DNA of 64,000 nucleotides. Source: Streptomyces albipurpureus. Lineage in GTDB: Bacteria; Actinomycetota; Actinomycetes; Streptomycetales; Streptomycetaceae. The notes beneath the pieces are model-generated. The model searched no databases and was not told where the DNA came from. It worked only from the letters and a program-made list of their open reading frames with translations. The translations under genes and the position numbers were made by a program. Position 1 is the first letter of the stretch. Each line of letters opens with the position of its first letter. Shown piece by piece: positions 1-9,300 of the stretch. Location of the stretch: the NCBI RefSeq assembly GCF_023701525.1, contig NZ_JAMQAW010000003.1, positions 217,994-281,993 on the forward strand, in the 5' to 3' direction.

Positions 1-199
1 AGAGCCCGCCGACCACCGGTCGATCAGTGCGGAACCCTGGCTGCAAGCAGCCTTCGATGCCGCCGAGCGACCAAAACCAGATCTGCGCTTGGCGGAGTAA
101 GGAACCCGTCCCGTGCGCCCTCGTCTTGGTCGTGGGCATCGGGGCATATCGATCCGACGAGGAGCCCAGCGCTCCCGGGCGAGGCGGTGACGGCCGTGG

Positions 200-376
200 T
201 GGCCGCTGCCCACGACGGCTTCGCCCCGGCCTCCGCACTCGGCGGCGCGGCCACCGGCCAGGAGAGGATGCTCGGCGCCCGAGCCCTCCAAGGCGTCTTC
301 GGCGCGATCTCCCTGCTCGCGTGGTGTTCACCGATGTCACGGAACGGGCCGAACGCCGCATGCTGAGCGAGCGTGT
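200..376 (+). pseudogene. Remnant of an MFS (DHA2/EmrB-QacA-type) transporter
   Basis: Reading the plus strand from about 214 gives a stretch containing SALGGAATGQ, then LGARALQGVFGA. This matches the TM3-TM4 region of EmrB/QacA-type drug exporters, where a GARALQG motif follows a small-residue helix. After ISLLA the match continues only in another frame, as VFTDVTERA, the usual residues after that helix, so the fragment carries a frameshift. No start, no upstream half and no downstream half is visible, and the tail overlaps the 3' end of the neighbouring minus-strand gene. It is most simply a decayed piece of a transporter gene. The identification rests on motif recall alone. Confidence 0.5.
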
Positions 377-3288
377 CGCGTAGGCAGGGGGCCATGCTGG
401 AGCCACTCGAGTAGTTCGTCGTGGCGGACCTGGTAGACGGTGCCGGCCGATCGCAGCAGACCGCGTTCATGGCACCAGTGGAGGAATGCGGCCAGGCGCC
501 ATGGCAGCTTGCCGCGGGTGGCCGAGATCAGGCCGAGGTACTGGCGACTGGTGACCGCGACAAAACCGGGCCCGGCAGCCACACCGCAGGCCAGGGCAGT
601 GATGACGGCGAGCGGCCAGGGAACCCGCAACCACTCGACGCACAGCGTCCCATAGAGCGTGAGGGCCACGACGACGGCACCGGACACCACCCCCGCCATC
701 GCGTCATTGCGCAGCGGGGTCAACGGCGTGCGCACCCCGGGCGGGTCCGGGTCCGGGTCTCCGCCGTCTTTGCGCCGAGCGGCGCGCAGCCCGGCGGGTA
801 CCCCCACCGCCAGGCCGATTGCTCCGGCACCGCATCCCGCGGTGAGGCCGATGAAGTCGCCGAGTCGACCGGCGATGAGCCCGGCCGTCACTATCACCGC
901 GAGGGCGGACGGGGTGCTGACCGCGACCAGATGGCGGCGGTCGATGTCGGCCCGCACCGAGAGTGCCAGGCCGAAGCCGAAGACGACAGTGAACCCGGCG
1001 CCGGCGGCCAGTGCGAAGCCCGGGCCGAACAGGGGCGTCAGCGGCAGCATGAGGACGCCGCCCAGTGTGGCGCCCAGGGCGATACGGCTCCAGCCGCGTC
1101 TGCTGCGTAGCCGCTGGAACAGGATTCGGCGGGGCTGGACGTACGGTGCACGTGCGTTCCAGGCCGACAGCAGCGGCACCGGGGTCAGCAGTGCGAGCAG
1201 TACCGCGCCAGGCAGTGGCAGGGCCTGGTTGCGGTGGAAACAGAACGCCAGGGAGAGCAGGGCAGGCAGCCAGAAGGCGATGGTGATGGCCGCGGCGGCA
1301 TAGCGGGCGCCGCGCGGCCCAGCGACCGGCCACAGCGTATGGATGGCCAGGTCTCGGGATGGTACGACGGCACCGCCGCCGTCGGACGGCGCCGAGTGGC
1401 CACCGCGCAGGCTTGCGGTGAGTAGCCGCAGCCACTGAGTCACGGCTCGCGCCTGGTACGGCCGGCGCCGGTCGGCCGGATCCGGCTCACACAAGGACGG
1501 GATGAGTTCCTTCAGCAGCGCCGCGCGCAGTTCCTCCTGATCTCGGCCGGCTGAGGCCGGTACCCCGACGAAGGAGCGGAGGCTCTTGGCACCGGCTTCC
1601 GTCTGCGATGCCAGTGACGCCAGGGTGAGCATCCAGGGTGAGGACAGCACGGCTCTCGTGGCCGTCTCCGGTGCGAAGAGATCATCCTGCAAATCGGTAA
1701 GCCGGGCCCTGTTCCTGGCCCGTTCGTCCAGGAACCGCCGACCGTCGACGGCCTGGACCTCCTCGATCCGCACCGTCGCACAGTCCAGTAGACGCTGATC
1801 GGCGCGGCTGAGCTCGGCGTACTCATCCGATCGGCAGGTCAGTACCAAGGGCCCGGCGAACCGGTTGAGCTGGGCCAGCGCGGCGATGGCCCTGGGCCGT
1901 CCGCTGCCTGGAGGGTCCATCTCGTCGAGGCCGTCCAGAACCGGCATGATGCGCCCGGACGCCAGTAAGTCCCGTGCCCTGGTCCGGGCCCCGTCCAGGT
2001 ACTCGTGAGCGAAGCGCGCGGTGAACCAGTCGGCGAACATCGTGGTGGGGTCCCATTCCGACAGACCGACCGGCACCGGCACCGGACCGTTGTGGCGCTT
2101 GCGGGCGAGCACCCGATGGACGGCTTCATAAGCCAGGAGCGTCTTGCCCGAGCCGGGTCGGCCCGTGATGACCAGGCGCTTCGGCCGCAGCACATCCAGA
2201 TAGCGGGCGATGCCGTCGAAGTCCCCGCGCGGCCAGGCCGTGTCCGCGTCCCTGCCGCCCTGCGGTACGGTGACGAAGGTGACGTTGATGGCCTTGCTGT
2301 CGTTGCCCAGCAGTTGCCGACGACGTCGTGCGACTTCCCCCCTGACGGCCTCGCCCAGTGTGTGGACCGCCGCTTCGCGGCCGGCTCCCGACGACTGGGG
2401 GCGACGGAGCCAATCGATGACCCACCCGGTCAGAATGCCGGAGAGCGTCGATCCGATCGGCCAAGTGATGCCCGCCGCGTCCGGGGTCAGCGCCCAGAGC
2501 GCCAGGATCGTCAGCGTCCCTCCCGCGGCAGGCACCAGCAGCCTTTTCGCTTGGTGCCGAAGGGAGGGTGGCGGTATGGCGATTGGCGCGTAGTCCAGCT
2601 CGTCGTCGGGATCTGGAGACACTCCGTCGATTTCCTCGGTGACGAAGTGGACACCGTGGGCGCGCAATGTCTGTTCGAATCCCGGCAGTTCGGCGAGGGC
2701 GCTGACGGGTACGGCTTCCAGCACACCGGGCGCGAAGCTCTTCTCCGTCGTCACGACCGCGATCAGATGTGGTCCGCACAGCAGCCCGGTCCCGGAGCTG
2801 CCGTGCCAGCCCGAGCGGCTCGGCACGATGCCCACATCGACATGGACCGTGGTCATCCGCGACTTCATGCCGTGCAACGGGTCCACATGGCCGCGTATCG
2901 GCATGGTGTCCCGCGCGTGGTCGGGACGCGCGACCGCGTCGGGAAAGCCGAGTCCCAGGCAGGGCACGCGGTTCTTGCCCACAACCCGCCCAAATCGCAC
3001 CGGCGGAGTCAGTGGCGGTCGCCAGTCCGCCCCGGTGATCCGCAGCAGCGCGGCGTCCGCGTCCGGCAGCACCTCCGAAGCTGCCTGTTCCGGGAGCCAC
3101 AGTAATTCGGCAGCCGCCCAGTCCGTGTGGCCCTCCCAATCCAGCTGCCGGACCTCCACACTGCCGCGCATCCGGACCCCGTCCACGACGTGGTGCGCGG
3201 TGAGCACCACGTCGTCACTGACGAGGTATCCGCTGCCCGACTTCCCTAGGACCGGATTCCAGATTTCCATGACCCGTGACTCGTCCAT
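337..3288 (-). CDS. Trypsin-like protease / NACHT NTPase / multi-TM fusion protein
   Basis: This 983-residue protein has three parts. Residues 1-200 form a trypsin-like domain with the triad visible as His33 (in LTAHHVVDG), Asp78 (DAALL) and Ser165 (GSSGTGL). Two hydrophobic segments lie near 250-295. A NACHT-type P-loop NTPase follows, with Walker A GRPGSGKT at about 376-383 and an acidic Walker B, VLDGLDEMD, near 450. The last 300 residues hold several membrane helices and a soluble tail. Trypsin-NACHT fusions are STAND-like conflict proteins in actinobacteria, where nucleotide binding is thought to trigger the protease; that role is inferred here. The next upstream gene encodes its usual small partner, trypco2. 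ATG 3288 is preferred over GTG 3291 because GGGA lies six bases upstream of it. Leu441 is encoded by TTA (1966-1968), a rare codon suggesting bldA control. Confidence 0.85.
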   Translation of the reverse strand: MDESRVMEIWNPVLGKSGSGYLVSDDVVLTAHHVVDGVRMRGSVEVRQLDWEGHTDWAAAELLWLPEQAASEVLPDADAALLRITGADWRPPLTPPVRFGRVVGKNRVPCLGLGFPDAVARPDHARDTMPIRGHVDPLHGMKSRMTTVHVDVGIVPSRSGWHGSSGTGLLCGPHLIAVVTTEKSFAPGVLEAVPVSALAELPGFEQTLRAHGVHFVTEEIDGVSPDPDDELDYAPIAIPPPSLRHQAKRLLVPAAGGTLTILALWALTPDAAGITWPIGSTLSGILTGWVIDWLRRPQSSGAGREAAVHTLGEAVRGEVARRRRQLLGNDSKAINVTFVTVPQGGRDADTAWPRGDFDGIARYLDVLRPKRLVITGRPGSGKTLLAYEAVHRVLARKRHNGPVPVPVGLSEWDPTTMFADWFTARFAHEYLDGARTRARDLLASGRIMPVLDGLDEMDPPGSGRPRAIAALAQLNRFAGPLVLTCRSDEYAELSRADQRLLDCATVRIEEVQAVDGRRFLDERARNRARLTDLQDDLFAPETATRAVLSSPWMLTLASLASQTEAGAKSLRSFVGVPASAGRDQEELRAALLKELIPSLCEPDPADRRRPYQARAVTQWLRLLTASLRGGHSAPSDGGGAVVPSRDLAIHTLWPVAGPRGARYAAAAITIAFWLPALLSLAFCFHRNQALPLPGAVLLALLTPVPLLSAWNARAPYVQPRRILFQRLRSRRGWSRIALGATLGGVLMLPLTPLFGPGFALAAGAGFTVVFGFGLALSVRADIDRRHLVAVSTPSALAVIVTAGLIAGRLGDFIGLTAGCGAGAIGLAVGVPAGLRAARRKDGGDPDPDPPGVRTPLTPLRNDAMAGVVSGAVVVALTLYGTLCVEWLRVPWPLAVITALACGVAAGPGFVAVTSRQYLGLISATRGKLPWRLAAFLHWCHERGLLRSAGTVYQVRHDELLEWLQHGPLPTRHARSACGVRPVP

Positions 3289-3340
3289 CACTCGTCCCGT
3301 TCGTCATGAGACGAGTTGTGTTCCGTCCAGACCATTCGCG

Positions 3341-3652
3341 CTATCGCGGACGCTGGGGAGAGTCGGCGGAGATCCTCAGATCATTGTCGTCGCCGTCGAC
3401 CGGCTGCAACGTGAGCTTGACGCGGTGGGTCTGGCCCACGCTCGCCGCACCATGGGCCTCCACCGTCCAGGGCAGAACAAAGATCTTGGCCTTGGCCCCG
3501 CCGTCCTTCTTGACCTCCACGGTGAACTCAAGCTCCACCGGCCCCGTCCTGAACTTCAGGGGCTCCTCCCTGCCCGCTTCCAAGGCGCTCTGCAACTCGG
3601 CTCGAATCGCGCTGATGGTCTCCCCCAGCTCAGCCCATGGTTCCTGCGGCAC
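3341..3652 (-). CDS. Trypco2 (trypsin-co-occurring domain 2) protein
   Basis: This 103-residue soluble protein starts with an amphipathic helix (ELGETISAIRAELQSALEAG), followed by alternating beta strands with LKFRTGPVELEFTVEV and ending in HRVKLTLQPV. That layout is the trypco2 family, small proteins encoded next to trypsin-containing conflict NTPases. The GTG at 3652 has AGAGAGG a few bases upstream, so it is preferred over the in-frame ATG at 3700. The gene ends 52 bp before the trypsin-NACHT gene on the same strand and is probably co-transcribed. Its molecular role is unknown; a regulatory or adaptor partner of the protease is the usual proposal. Confidence 0.8.
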   Translation of the reverse strand: MPQEPWAELGETISAIRAELQSALEAGREEPLKFRTGPVELEFTVEVKKDGGAKAKIFVLPWTVEAHGAASVGQTHRVKLTLQPVDGDDNDLRISADSPQRPR

Positions 3653-4286
3653 GTCGGTACCTCTCTGATGAGACCTTGACACCCGGACGGACGACGCCAA
3701 ACGGGCATGACTAAAGCTACGTTGGCCGATATCGGTTTGAACCGTAGCCGTTCCCGATCTCCTCGGGGGGCGGGATCAGCAAACAACCCGCCGATCCGGC
3801 ACCATCACACCCTGCGCGGGGTTGTGCGCGAAGTCCCGCTGCCAGAGGCCGAGTTGGCGTGACAGCGGTAGGTCGGAGCCCAGCTGAGTGAGCGCGCGGC
3901 CCCTCATGGGCTTGACCACAACCCGCTGACCACCGGCCGCCCGGTCGGCAACCCGCGGACCTCTCGCCCGAGCTCCCACGGGACCCACGGTTCCCGGCCC
4001 CGCTTCTGGCGGGAGGCCGTATGGCCGCCAGGCCCAGCCGCCCCGGCATAGCCGCCATCCGCGGCTCGGCTCGACCACGTCCCGCCCACCGCCACCGTTT
4101 GCCGCACGAGAGTTGAGCGCGATCGTCGTCAGGGGTGCCACTCCACGGTGCGCGAGCCAGGTCAGCCGCGACCGGTTCCGCGCACCGTTCTGAGCGGGGT
4201 CCTCGATATGACGCAGTCGTGTCCCGTTGATCCGACCCCGTGCCGTAGAGGGTGAATCGGAGAGCGGCCCGGGTTGTGGGGGTTGG
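3653..4286. other. 634 bp without a supportable gene
   Basis: Both strands have open stretches here (for example minus 3776-4141), but their amino-acid composition is Arg/Pro/Gly-rich in the manner of high-GC shadow frames and I recognise no domain. The part next to 3652 must hold the promoter of the trypco2-NACHT pair. No clear -35/-10 pair or terminator was found. Confidence 0.5.
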
Positions 4287-5087
4287 TCAGGTGTCTGTTG
4301 CGCTGAGGAAGTCTTGGATGGGCGGGGCCACCACCCTGGCGAGGTCCTCCGTGGTGTGCAGGCTTTCGGAGACGGCTACCGGGGCCAGCCGGCCGTGGGG
4401 AAGAGTGCGGGCGACCTGCTCGGCCAGGGCGGTCGGGTGGCGTGCGTCGGTGCCGGGGATGACGAGGACCGGGGAGCGTAGATCGCTCAGGTCGGTCACA
4501 TCCCGGAAGGCGCGGTCACGGCCGATGGAGGCGGCGGCGGCGATGCTGGGCGGGTCGGAGCGGGGGATCGCAGCCCGTACCGCCGCACCGATGATCGGCG
4601 GGAACATGCTCAGGACGGGGGCCCAAGCGGCCTCCAGGCCCTGGGAAGTGACCCGCTCGGCGAAGTCGTCCAAGAACGCGGTCTCCCTCTCCTTGGCGTC
4701 GTCGTCCTCGATGTCCTCGACACCGATCAGAATGCCCGCACGGATCCGGTCAGGGTGGGCGAGGGCGGCGCGCAGAGTGATCGTCGACCCCAGCCCGGTG
4801 CCGCCGACGACCGCCCGGGCCTCGCCGAGGTGGTCGAGCAGGGCGATGAGGTCGGCGGTGTACTGGGCCCAGGTGTGGCGGGCCGGGTCGGCGCACCAGG
4901 AACGTCCGTATCCGCGTACGTCCGGCAGTACGACCGTGTGCTGGGCGGTCAGCCGCTCGGCGAGCGGCAGCAGGCTGCGGTGGTCAGGGCCGCCACCGTG
5001 CAGGAGGACGATGGTGCTGGCAGCGGTGCCAAGAGCGACGGCGTGTAGAGGTGTTCCCTCGGAAGCGATGTAGGTGAACTCTTCCAT
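4287..5087 (-). CDS. Alpha/beta-fold hydrolase with Thr at the nucleophile position
   Basis: This 266-residue protein has the alpha/beta hydrolase layout: VLLHGGGPDHRS forms the oxyanion region, then VLPDVRGYGRS, then an elbow at about 93-101. The elbow reads VVGGTGLGS, so Thr97 sits where Ser is normal in GxSxG. An acid may lie in PGTDARHP, and a late His in SLHTTEDLARVV is in the expected place. Length is normal for the family. Thr could support weak catalysis or mark a non-classical or non-catalytic member. The substrate is unknown. It is on the same strand as the block of giant proteins upstream, but a short hairpin separates them. Confidence 0.8.
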   Translation of the reverse strand: MEEFTYIASEGTPLHAVALGTAASTIVLLHGGGPDHRSLLPLAERLTAQHTVVLPDVRGYGRSWCADPARHTWAQYTADLIALLDHLGEARAVVGGTGLGSTITLRAALAHPDRIRAGILIGVEDIEDDDAKERETAFLDDFAERVTSQGLEAAWAPVLSMFPPIIGAAVRAAIPRSDPPSIAAAASIGRDRAFRDVTDLSDLRSPVLVIPGTDARHPTALAEQVARTLPHGRLAPVAVSESLHTTEDLARVVAPPIQDFLSATDT

Positions 5088-5103
5088 GGCGGGTAAGCCT
5101 CGC

Positions 5104-5121
5104 CCAAGTCCGCTGACTTGG
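5104..5121 (-). terminator. Short hairpin between the large-protein block and the hydrolase
   Basis: CCAAGTC (5104-5110) pairs with GACTTGG (5115-5121) around a four-base loop. It sits 7 bp past the stop of the gene ending at 5128 and 17 bp before the hydrolase start. There is no T tract, so it may be only a weak terminator. Confidence 0.4.
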
Positions 5122-5127
5122 CCACTC

Positions 5128-6288
5128 TCACGCCTCTTCCGCCTGCGGCAGCCCCCCGTGGGCGTGCGCCGCGGCCCAGATCGCGTCGCCCGCGAAGTCG
5201 ACGTCGTAGCCCAGCAGTCCGCCGAGCAGCGCGTCGCAGGCCGCGCGGCCTGCCGCGTCCGTGGTCACACGGCAGCGTTCCCGGCCGCCGGAGGTGAAGA
5301 CGAGGAGACGGCCGCGGACCGGGTGGCCTGTCGCGGTGTCGGTGAGGGTGGCGGTCGCCCGGCCGAGGGAGACCGGGCCCGCGCGGAGCGTGCTCGCGTA
5401 CGGCGTCGCCGGGCTCATCCGCAGGGTCGCGGCGACCGTGGTGTCGTCCTGGGCCGCATCCCGGGACCAGAGGAGCAGTAGACCGGAGTCGGCGGCTCCG
5501 GTGCTGGCGCGGCAGGACGAAGCGGGGCCGCTGATGTCGCGTTCCGGGTCGGTGACATAGCCGCCGACGGGGGCGAAGACCGCCTCCGGCAGACAGACGA
5601 ACTGCACCCGGTCGGGGACCGCGCCGGGGTTGCCCGTGGCGGAGACCGCGACGGCGAACGTGGGGGCGCCGGGGTTGGCGTACTGGTCGGCCACGGCGAG
5701 ATCGCCCGTAGCGCGGTCGAAGGTCTGTTCCGTCGACGAGACGGGGTCGAAGGGGCGGAACGACGACCCGGCGGCGCCGAGCTGGGCCACCGGGCCGTCG
5801 TCCCCGGCGAGCGCCGTGTCCCAGAGGTACTCGACCAGGAAGCGGTGCCGTTCCGTACGGGTGTCCGTGATCCTGGTGGTGACGGCGACCCGGGAGTCCG
5901 CGGTCGTCGTTCCGCTGACTTGGACCCGCTGCTCCAGGTCGAAGGCGTCGCGCACCGACCACCGGGTCACCGACTCGGCCCCGTCGATCCGGACGGACCG
6001 TACCGACGGGTCGAGGGACTCCTCGTCGGCGTGGGTGAGCAACTGGCCCTGGACGTAGACCCGTCCCGTGCCCAGATCCGCGACCCGCAGAAAGCTGGTG
6101 CCGGGGACACCGCCGCCGTAGAGCACGTCCCGGCCCGGCCCCGCCGGGTTCTGTTCGCCGGTGAGGAGCGTGAACGCACCGGCGCCGGGCCGTTCACGGC
6201 CGTTGACGTACGCCTGGAAGATGCCGTTGCCGAAGCCGCCCGGTGGCAGCGCGGCGGGAGAGGTCCCGCTGGAGGTGGAGGCGGTCAT
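5128..6288 (-). CDS. Uncharacterised 386-aa beta-rich protein, last gene of the large-protein block
   Basis: I do not recognise this family. The protein has no signal peptide or membrane helix and is rich in Thr, Val, Ala and Gly. Around residues 315-370 it has a beta-sandwich-like stretch (ATATLTDTATGHPVRGRLLVFTSGG, shown here only in pieces in the protein) ending in TDAAGRAACDALLG. That resembles the Big-1/Ig-like domains found in surface or structural proteins, which use V-T-D-A-G-R-A-like turns. ATG 6288 is chosen because AAGGA lies five bases upstream; GTG 6291 is adjacent. It starts 33 bp after the 1323-aa gene stops, so the two are probably one transcript. Confidence 0.7.
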   Translation of the reverse strand: MTASTSSGTSPAALPPGGFGNGIFQAYVNGRERPGAGAFTLLTGEQNPAGPGRDVLYGGGVPGTSFLRVADLGTGRVYVQGQLLTHADEESLDPSVRSVRIDGAESVTRWSVRDAFDLEQRVQVSGTTTADSRVAVTTRITDTRTERHRFLVEYLWDTALAGDDGPVAQLGAAGSSFRPFDPVSSTEQTFDRATGDLAVADQYANPGAPTFAVAVSATGNPGAVPDRVQFVCLPEAVFAPVGGYVTDPERDISGPASSCRASTGAADSGLLLLWSRDAAQDDTTVAATLRMSPATPYASTLRAGPVSLGRATATLTDTATGHPVRGRLLVFTSGGRERCRVTTDAAGRAACDALLGGLLGYDVDFAGDAIWAAAHAHGGLPQAEEA

Positions 6289-6321
6289 CACTGTCCTTCG
6301 AGTGGTACGGCCAGGGGCTGT

Positions 6322-9300
6322 TCAGATCTCGACGGCGTCCGCGTACACCAGACGGCTCCCGGCCGTCGGCAGCACCTCTCGCTCCTCGACCAGCAGCCGC
6401 AGAGGCGCGGTTCCGGGCGGCGCGGGAAGGGTGACGTCGGCGCTCCACTGCCCGCCGCCGCCCGGTACCGGTGGCAGCGGCGACTCGGACTCGGTACGCC
6501 AGCCCAGCGCGCCCGACTGACCGGTGGCGGCGGTCTGGAGCAGCAGGGTGAGCCGAGCGCCGCGCGCCGGGTCGCCGGCGTACGTCGGTCCTGACACGGT
6601 GACGGTGGCCCGCGCCGGGTCATCGGCGCCGAAGGCCACGGACAGGGTGCGGTCCGGGTTGAGCTGGGCGAACTGGGCGAGGGCCACGGGGGAGAGCTCC
6701 AGGCCGGAGAGGGACCGCCGCTGATAGCGGGCGAACGCGAACCGCAGGAAGGGGCGGTAGGCGCGCTGCGGTGTCATGGTGAGATCGCAGTACCACATCC
6801 GGCACCGCTCGTCGTAGCCGACGGCGTGCGCGGCCACGGCGACCCCCGGCAGATCCGGTACGGTCCCCGATTCGGCGAGCACCAGTCCGGTCGCCGTCCG
6901 CGTGGCGCGGGGGAACTCGGCGGGACCCGGCGCGGCGGCGGTGGGCGCGGAGGCGTACAGCGGGTCCTGGCCGCGGAGGGTGACCCAGGGGCGCAGGGCG
7001 GGCGGCGGCGCCCCGTTCGCGGCGAGGACGACGCCGAGCTCCTCGCCGTCGCCGGATGAGTACCAGGGGCGGCGCAGATAGACCCGGAGCCCGTTGCCGC
7101 GCCGGGTGCTGGTGGTCCCGGTGTCGACGTGGGCCCGCTCCCAGCCGAAGGTGGGGACGAGATAGGCGATGTCGGGCGGGGCCGGCCGGGCCGACGACCG
7201 TACGATGACGACGACGGGGCGCTGTGTCTCGGTGTTGATCCGCGTTACGGGGCCGGTCACGAAACCGGCTTCGACGGTGGCGCCGTCGGGGATCGCCGAG
7301 TCGGGTCCCGAGCGGCGGATCGTCCCGGCGGCCAGGTCGGCGACGTAGTCGGTGTCGGCGAACTCCCGGCCGGCGGCGGGGTCGAGGACGGTGAGCGTGC
7401 CGGAGGCGATCTCGCGGGGCGCGATCACCGAGGGCTCCACCCCGGTCAGGACCGCCCGCGCGGTCTCGGTGAAGAAGTCGCCGAAGCGGGTGGAGGCCAC
7501 GGCGGTGTAGGTGACCGTACGGTGCAGGGTGTCGTGGAACTCGTGCCGGGCGTCGAGCCTGAGCCGGTCGCCGTCGGGGTCGGTCGGAGCGGTGGCGAGG
7601 GTCGTGAGATGGGACCGGCCCGCGCGCAGGACGGGCGCGGGGTCGGCGGGGGCGTCGCCCGGCTCGGTCCACTCGGCGCGGATGTCGACCTTGGCCGTGC
7701 TGGCGCGGTCGAGGGTGAGGACGTCCACGATCCGGGCCGAGGTGTCGCCGGGGACCCGGACGGCGAGCGGTTTGCCGAACACCGCGGGCGCGACGGGCTG
7801 CCGGACGGCGTGGACCAGCTTCAGCGGCCGGGTGGGCGTGAGCTGCCAGAGCCGTCCCTGCGCCGCCAGTCGGCGCAGATCGTCGACGGTGGTGCCGGGC
7901 GGCGGTGTCAGACCGCTGTCGAGGAACCACTGCCAGATGCCGAGGGCGTCCAGATCGTCCTCGTCGATCCGCGCGGAGCAGACGATGTCGGCGGTCCGGC
8001 CCGGCGGCAGTCGGACCGTGAGCACCCGCCGGACGGTGTCGTACCCGGGGGCGCCGGTGCCGTGCTCCAGACGCAGGCTGAACGGGGCGCGGCGCGGCCA
8101 GGAGAGCCGGTCGTCGAAGGCGACGGGGAAGACCTCGCCGGGCGGCAGCCCGGGCAGGCCCCGGAAGGCGGCGCCCCGGGCGAGGACGTCCGGCAGATAC
8201 GGCACTTCCAGCGGGGCGAGTTCGAAGTACGGGGTGTCGCCCCAGCCTCCGGGGTCCTCGGCGCCGCCGGTGAAACCGGCCGTATCGCGGCGCACGATGT
8301 CGTCGTACGCGAGCCGGTCCATGCCCCCGGGGTTCACGGGGGTGGGCGCGACGTCGTACATCCCGTGCCGCTCGGCCGCCGCCGGGCTGGTCCGCCGGGG
8401 CACGATCCGGCGCTCGCAGATCTCCTCGGCGGGGTCGTCGTAGTTGCCCCTGATCACCAGGAGGGCGAGCGACTCGCCTTGGGTGCGCGGCGCGGCGGGC
8501 AGCAGATCGGGGGAGCCGACGGGGTCGAAGCGGAGATGGCGCACGAGCGGGGTGGCGGCGGAGAAGTCCTCGGCGGCGGGGTCGTGCGGGCCGGGTCCGT
8601 TGCCGGTGACGTCGACCATACGGGCCCGGAAGCGGTAGCCGCGGCCGTACCGCAGCTTGGGCAGGCCGAGGGCGCGGAAGGAGGTACGGAGCCGGATGGG
8701 CCCGGTGGGATCGGTGTCGGGGCCGATGGTCACCTCCTCCCCGTTCACGGTACGGGTGATGCCGCCGGGGCGGCTCGCGGCGAGGCTGTAGCCGTCCCAG
8801 GCGAAGATCGACTCATGGAGGTAGATCGTCGGATCGCCGTCGACGGCGGTGCTGTGCGCGAGATGGACGGTGCCCTCGTCCCGGGCCTCGAACCGGAGTT
8901 CGCCGCAGTCGTAGGTACCGGCGCGGCGGCACAGGGAGTGCCAGCGCCGGGTCACGTCGTCCCAGACGTCGACCCGGATGCCGTACTCCAACTCCTCCGC
9001 GCCGAACGGTTCGTCGGCGAGCAGCGACGGCGAAGCCGCGGCCCGGGACGTGGCCCGGGTCAACCGGTCGCGCAAGTCCCGGGCCCGGCCGCGCTGCGCC
9101 ACACCGATGCTGTCGGCGCGGTGGCTGGGCAGGGGGGCCGGCTCGCCGCCGGGTTCGACGGCGATCGGGAGGGCGGCGTCGGGCGGTACGGCCGGTGCTC
9201 CGGAGAAGCCGTCGTTGCGGTCGAGGAGTTTTCGGCCGAAGCCGGAGAGCGCGTCCGCGGTGCCGTCCGCGTCGATCTCCACCACCTCGAACCGGTCGGA

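Noticed and set aside
3776..4141. Minus-strand 121-codon open frame as a gene
   Set aside because: Composition is shadow-like, no ribosome site is evident and no family is recognised.
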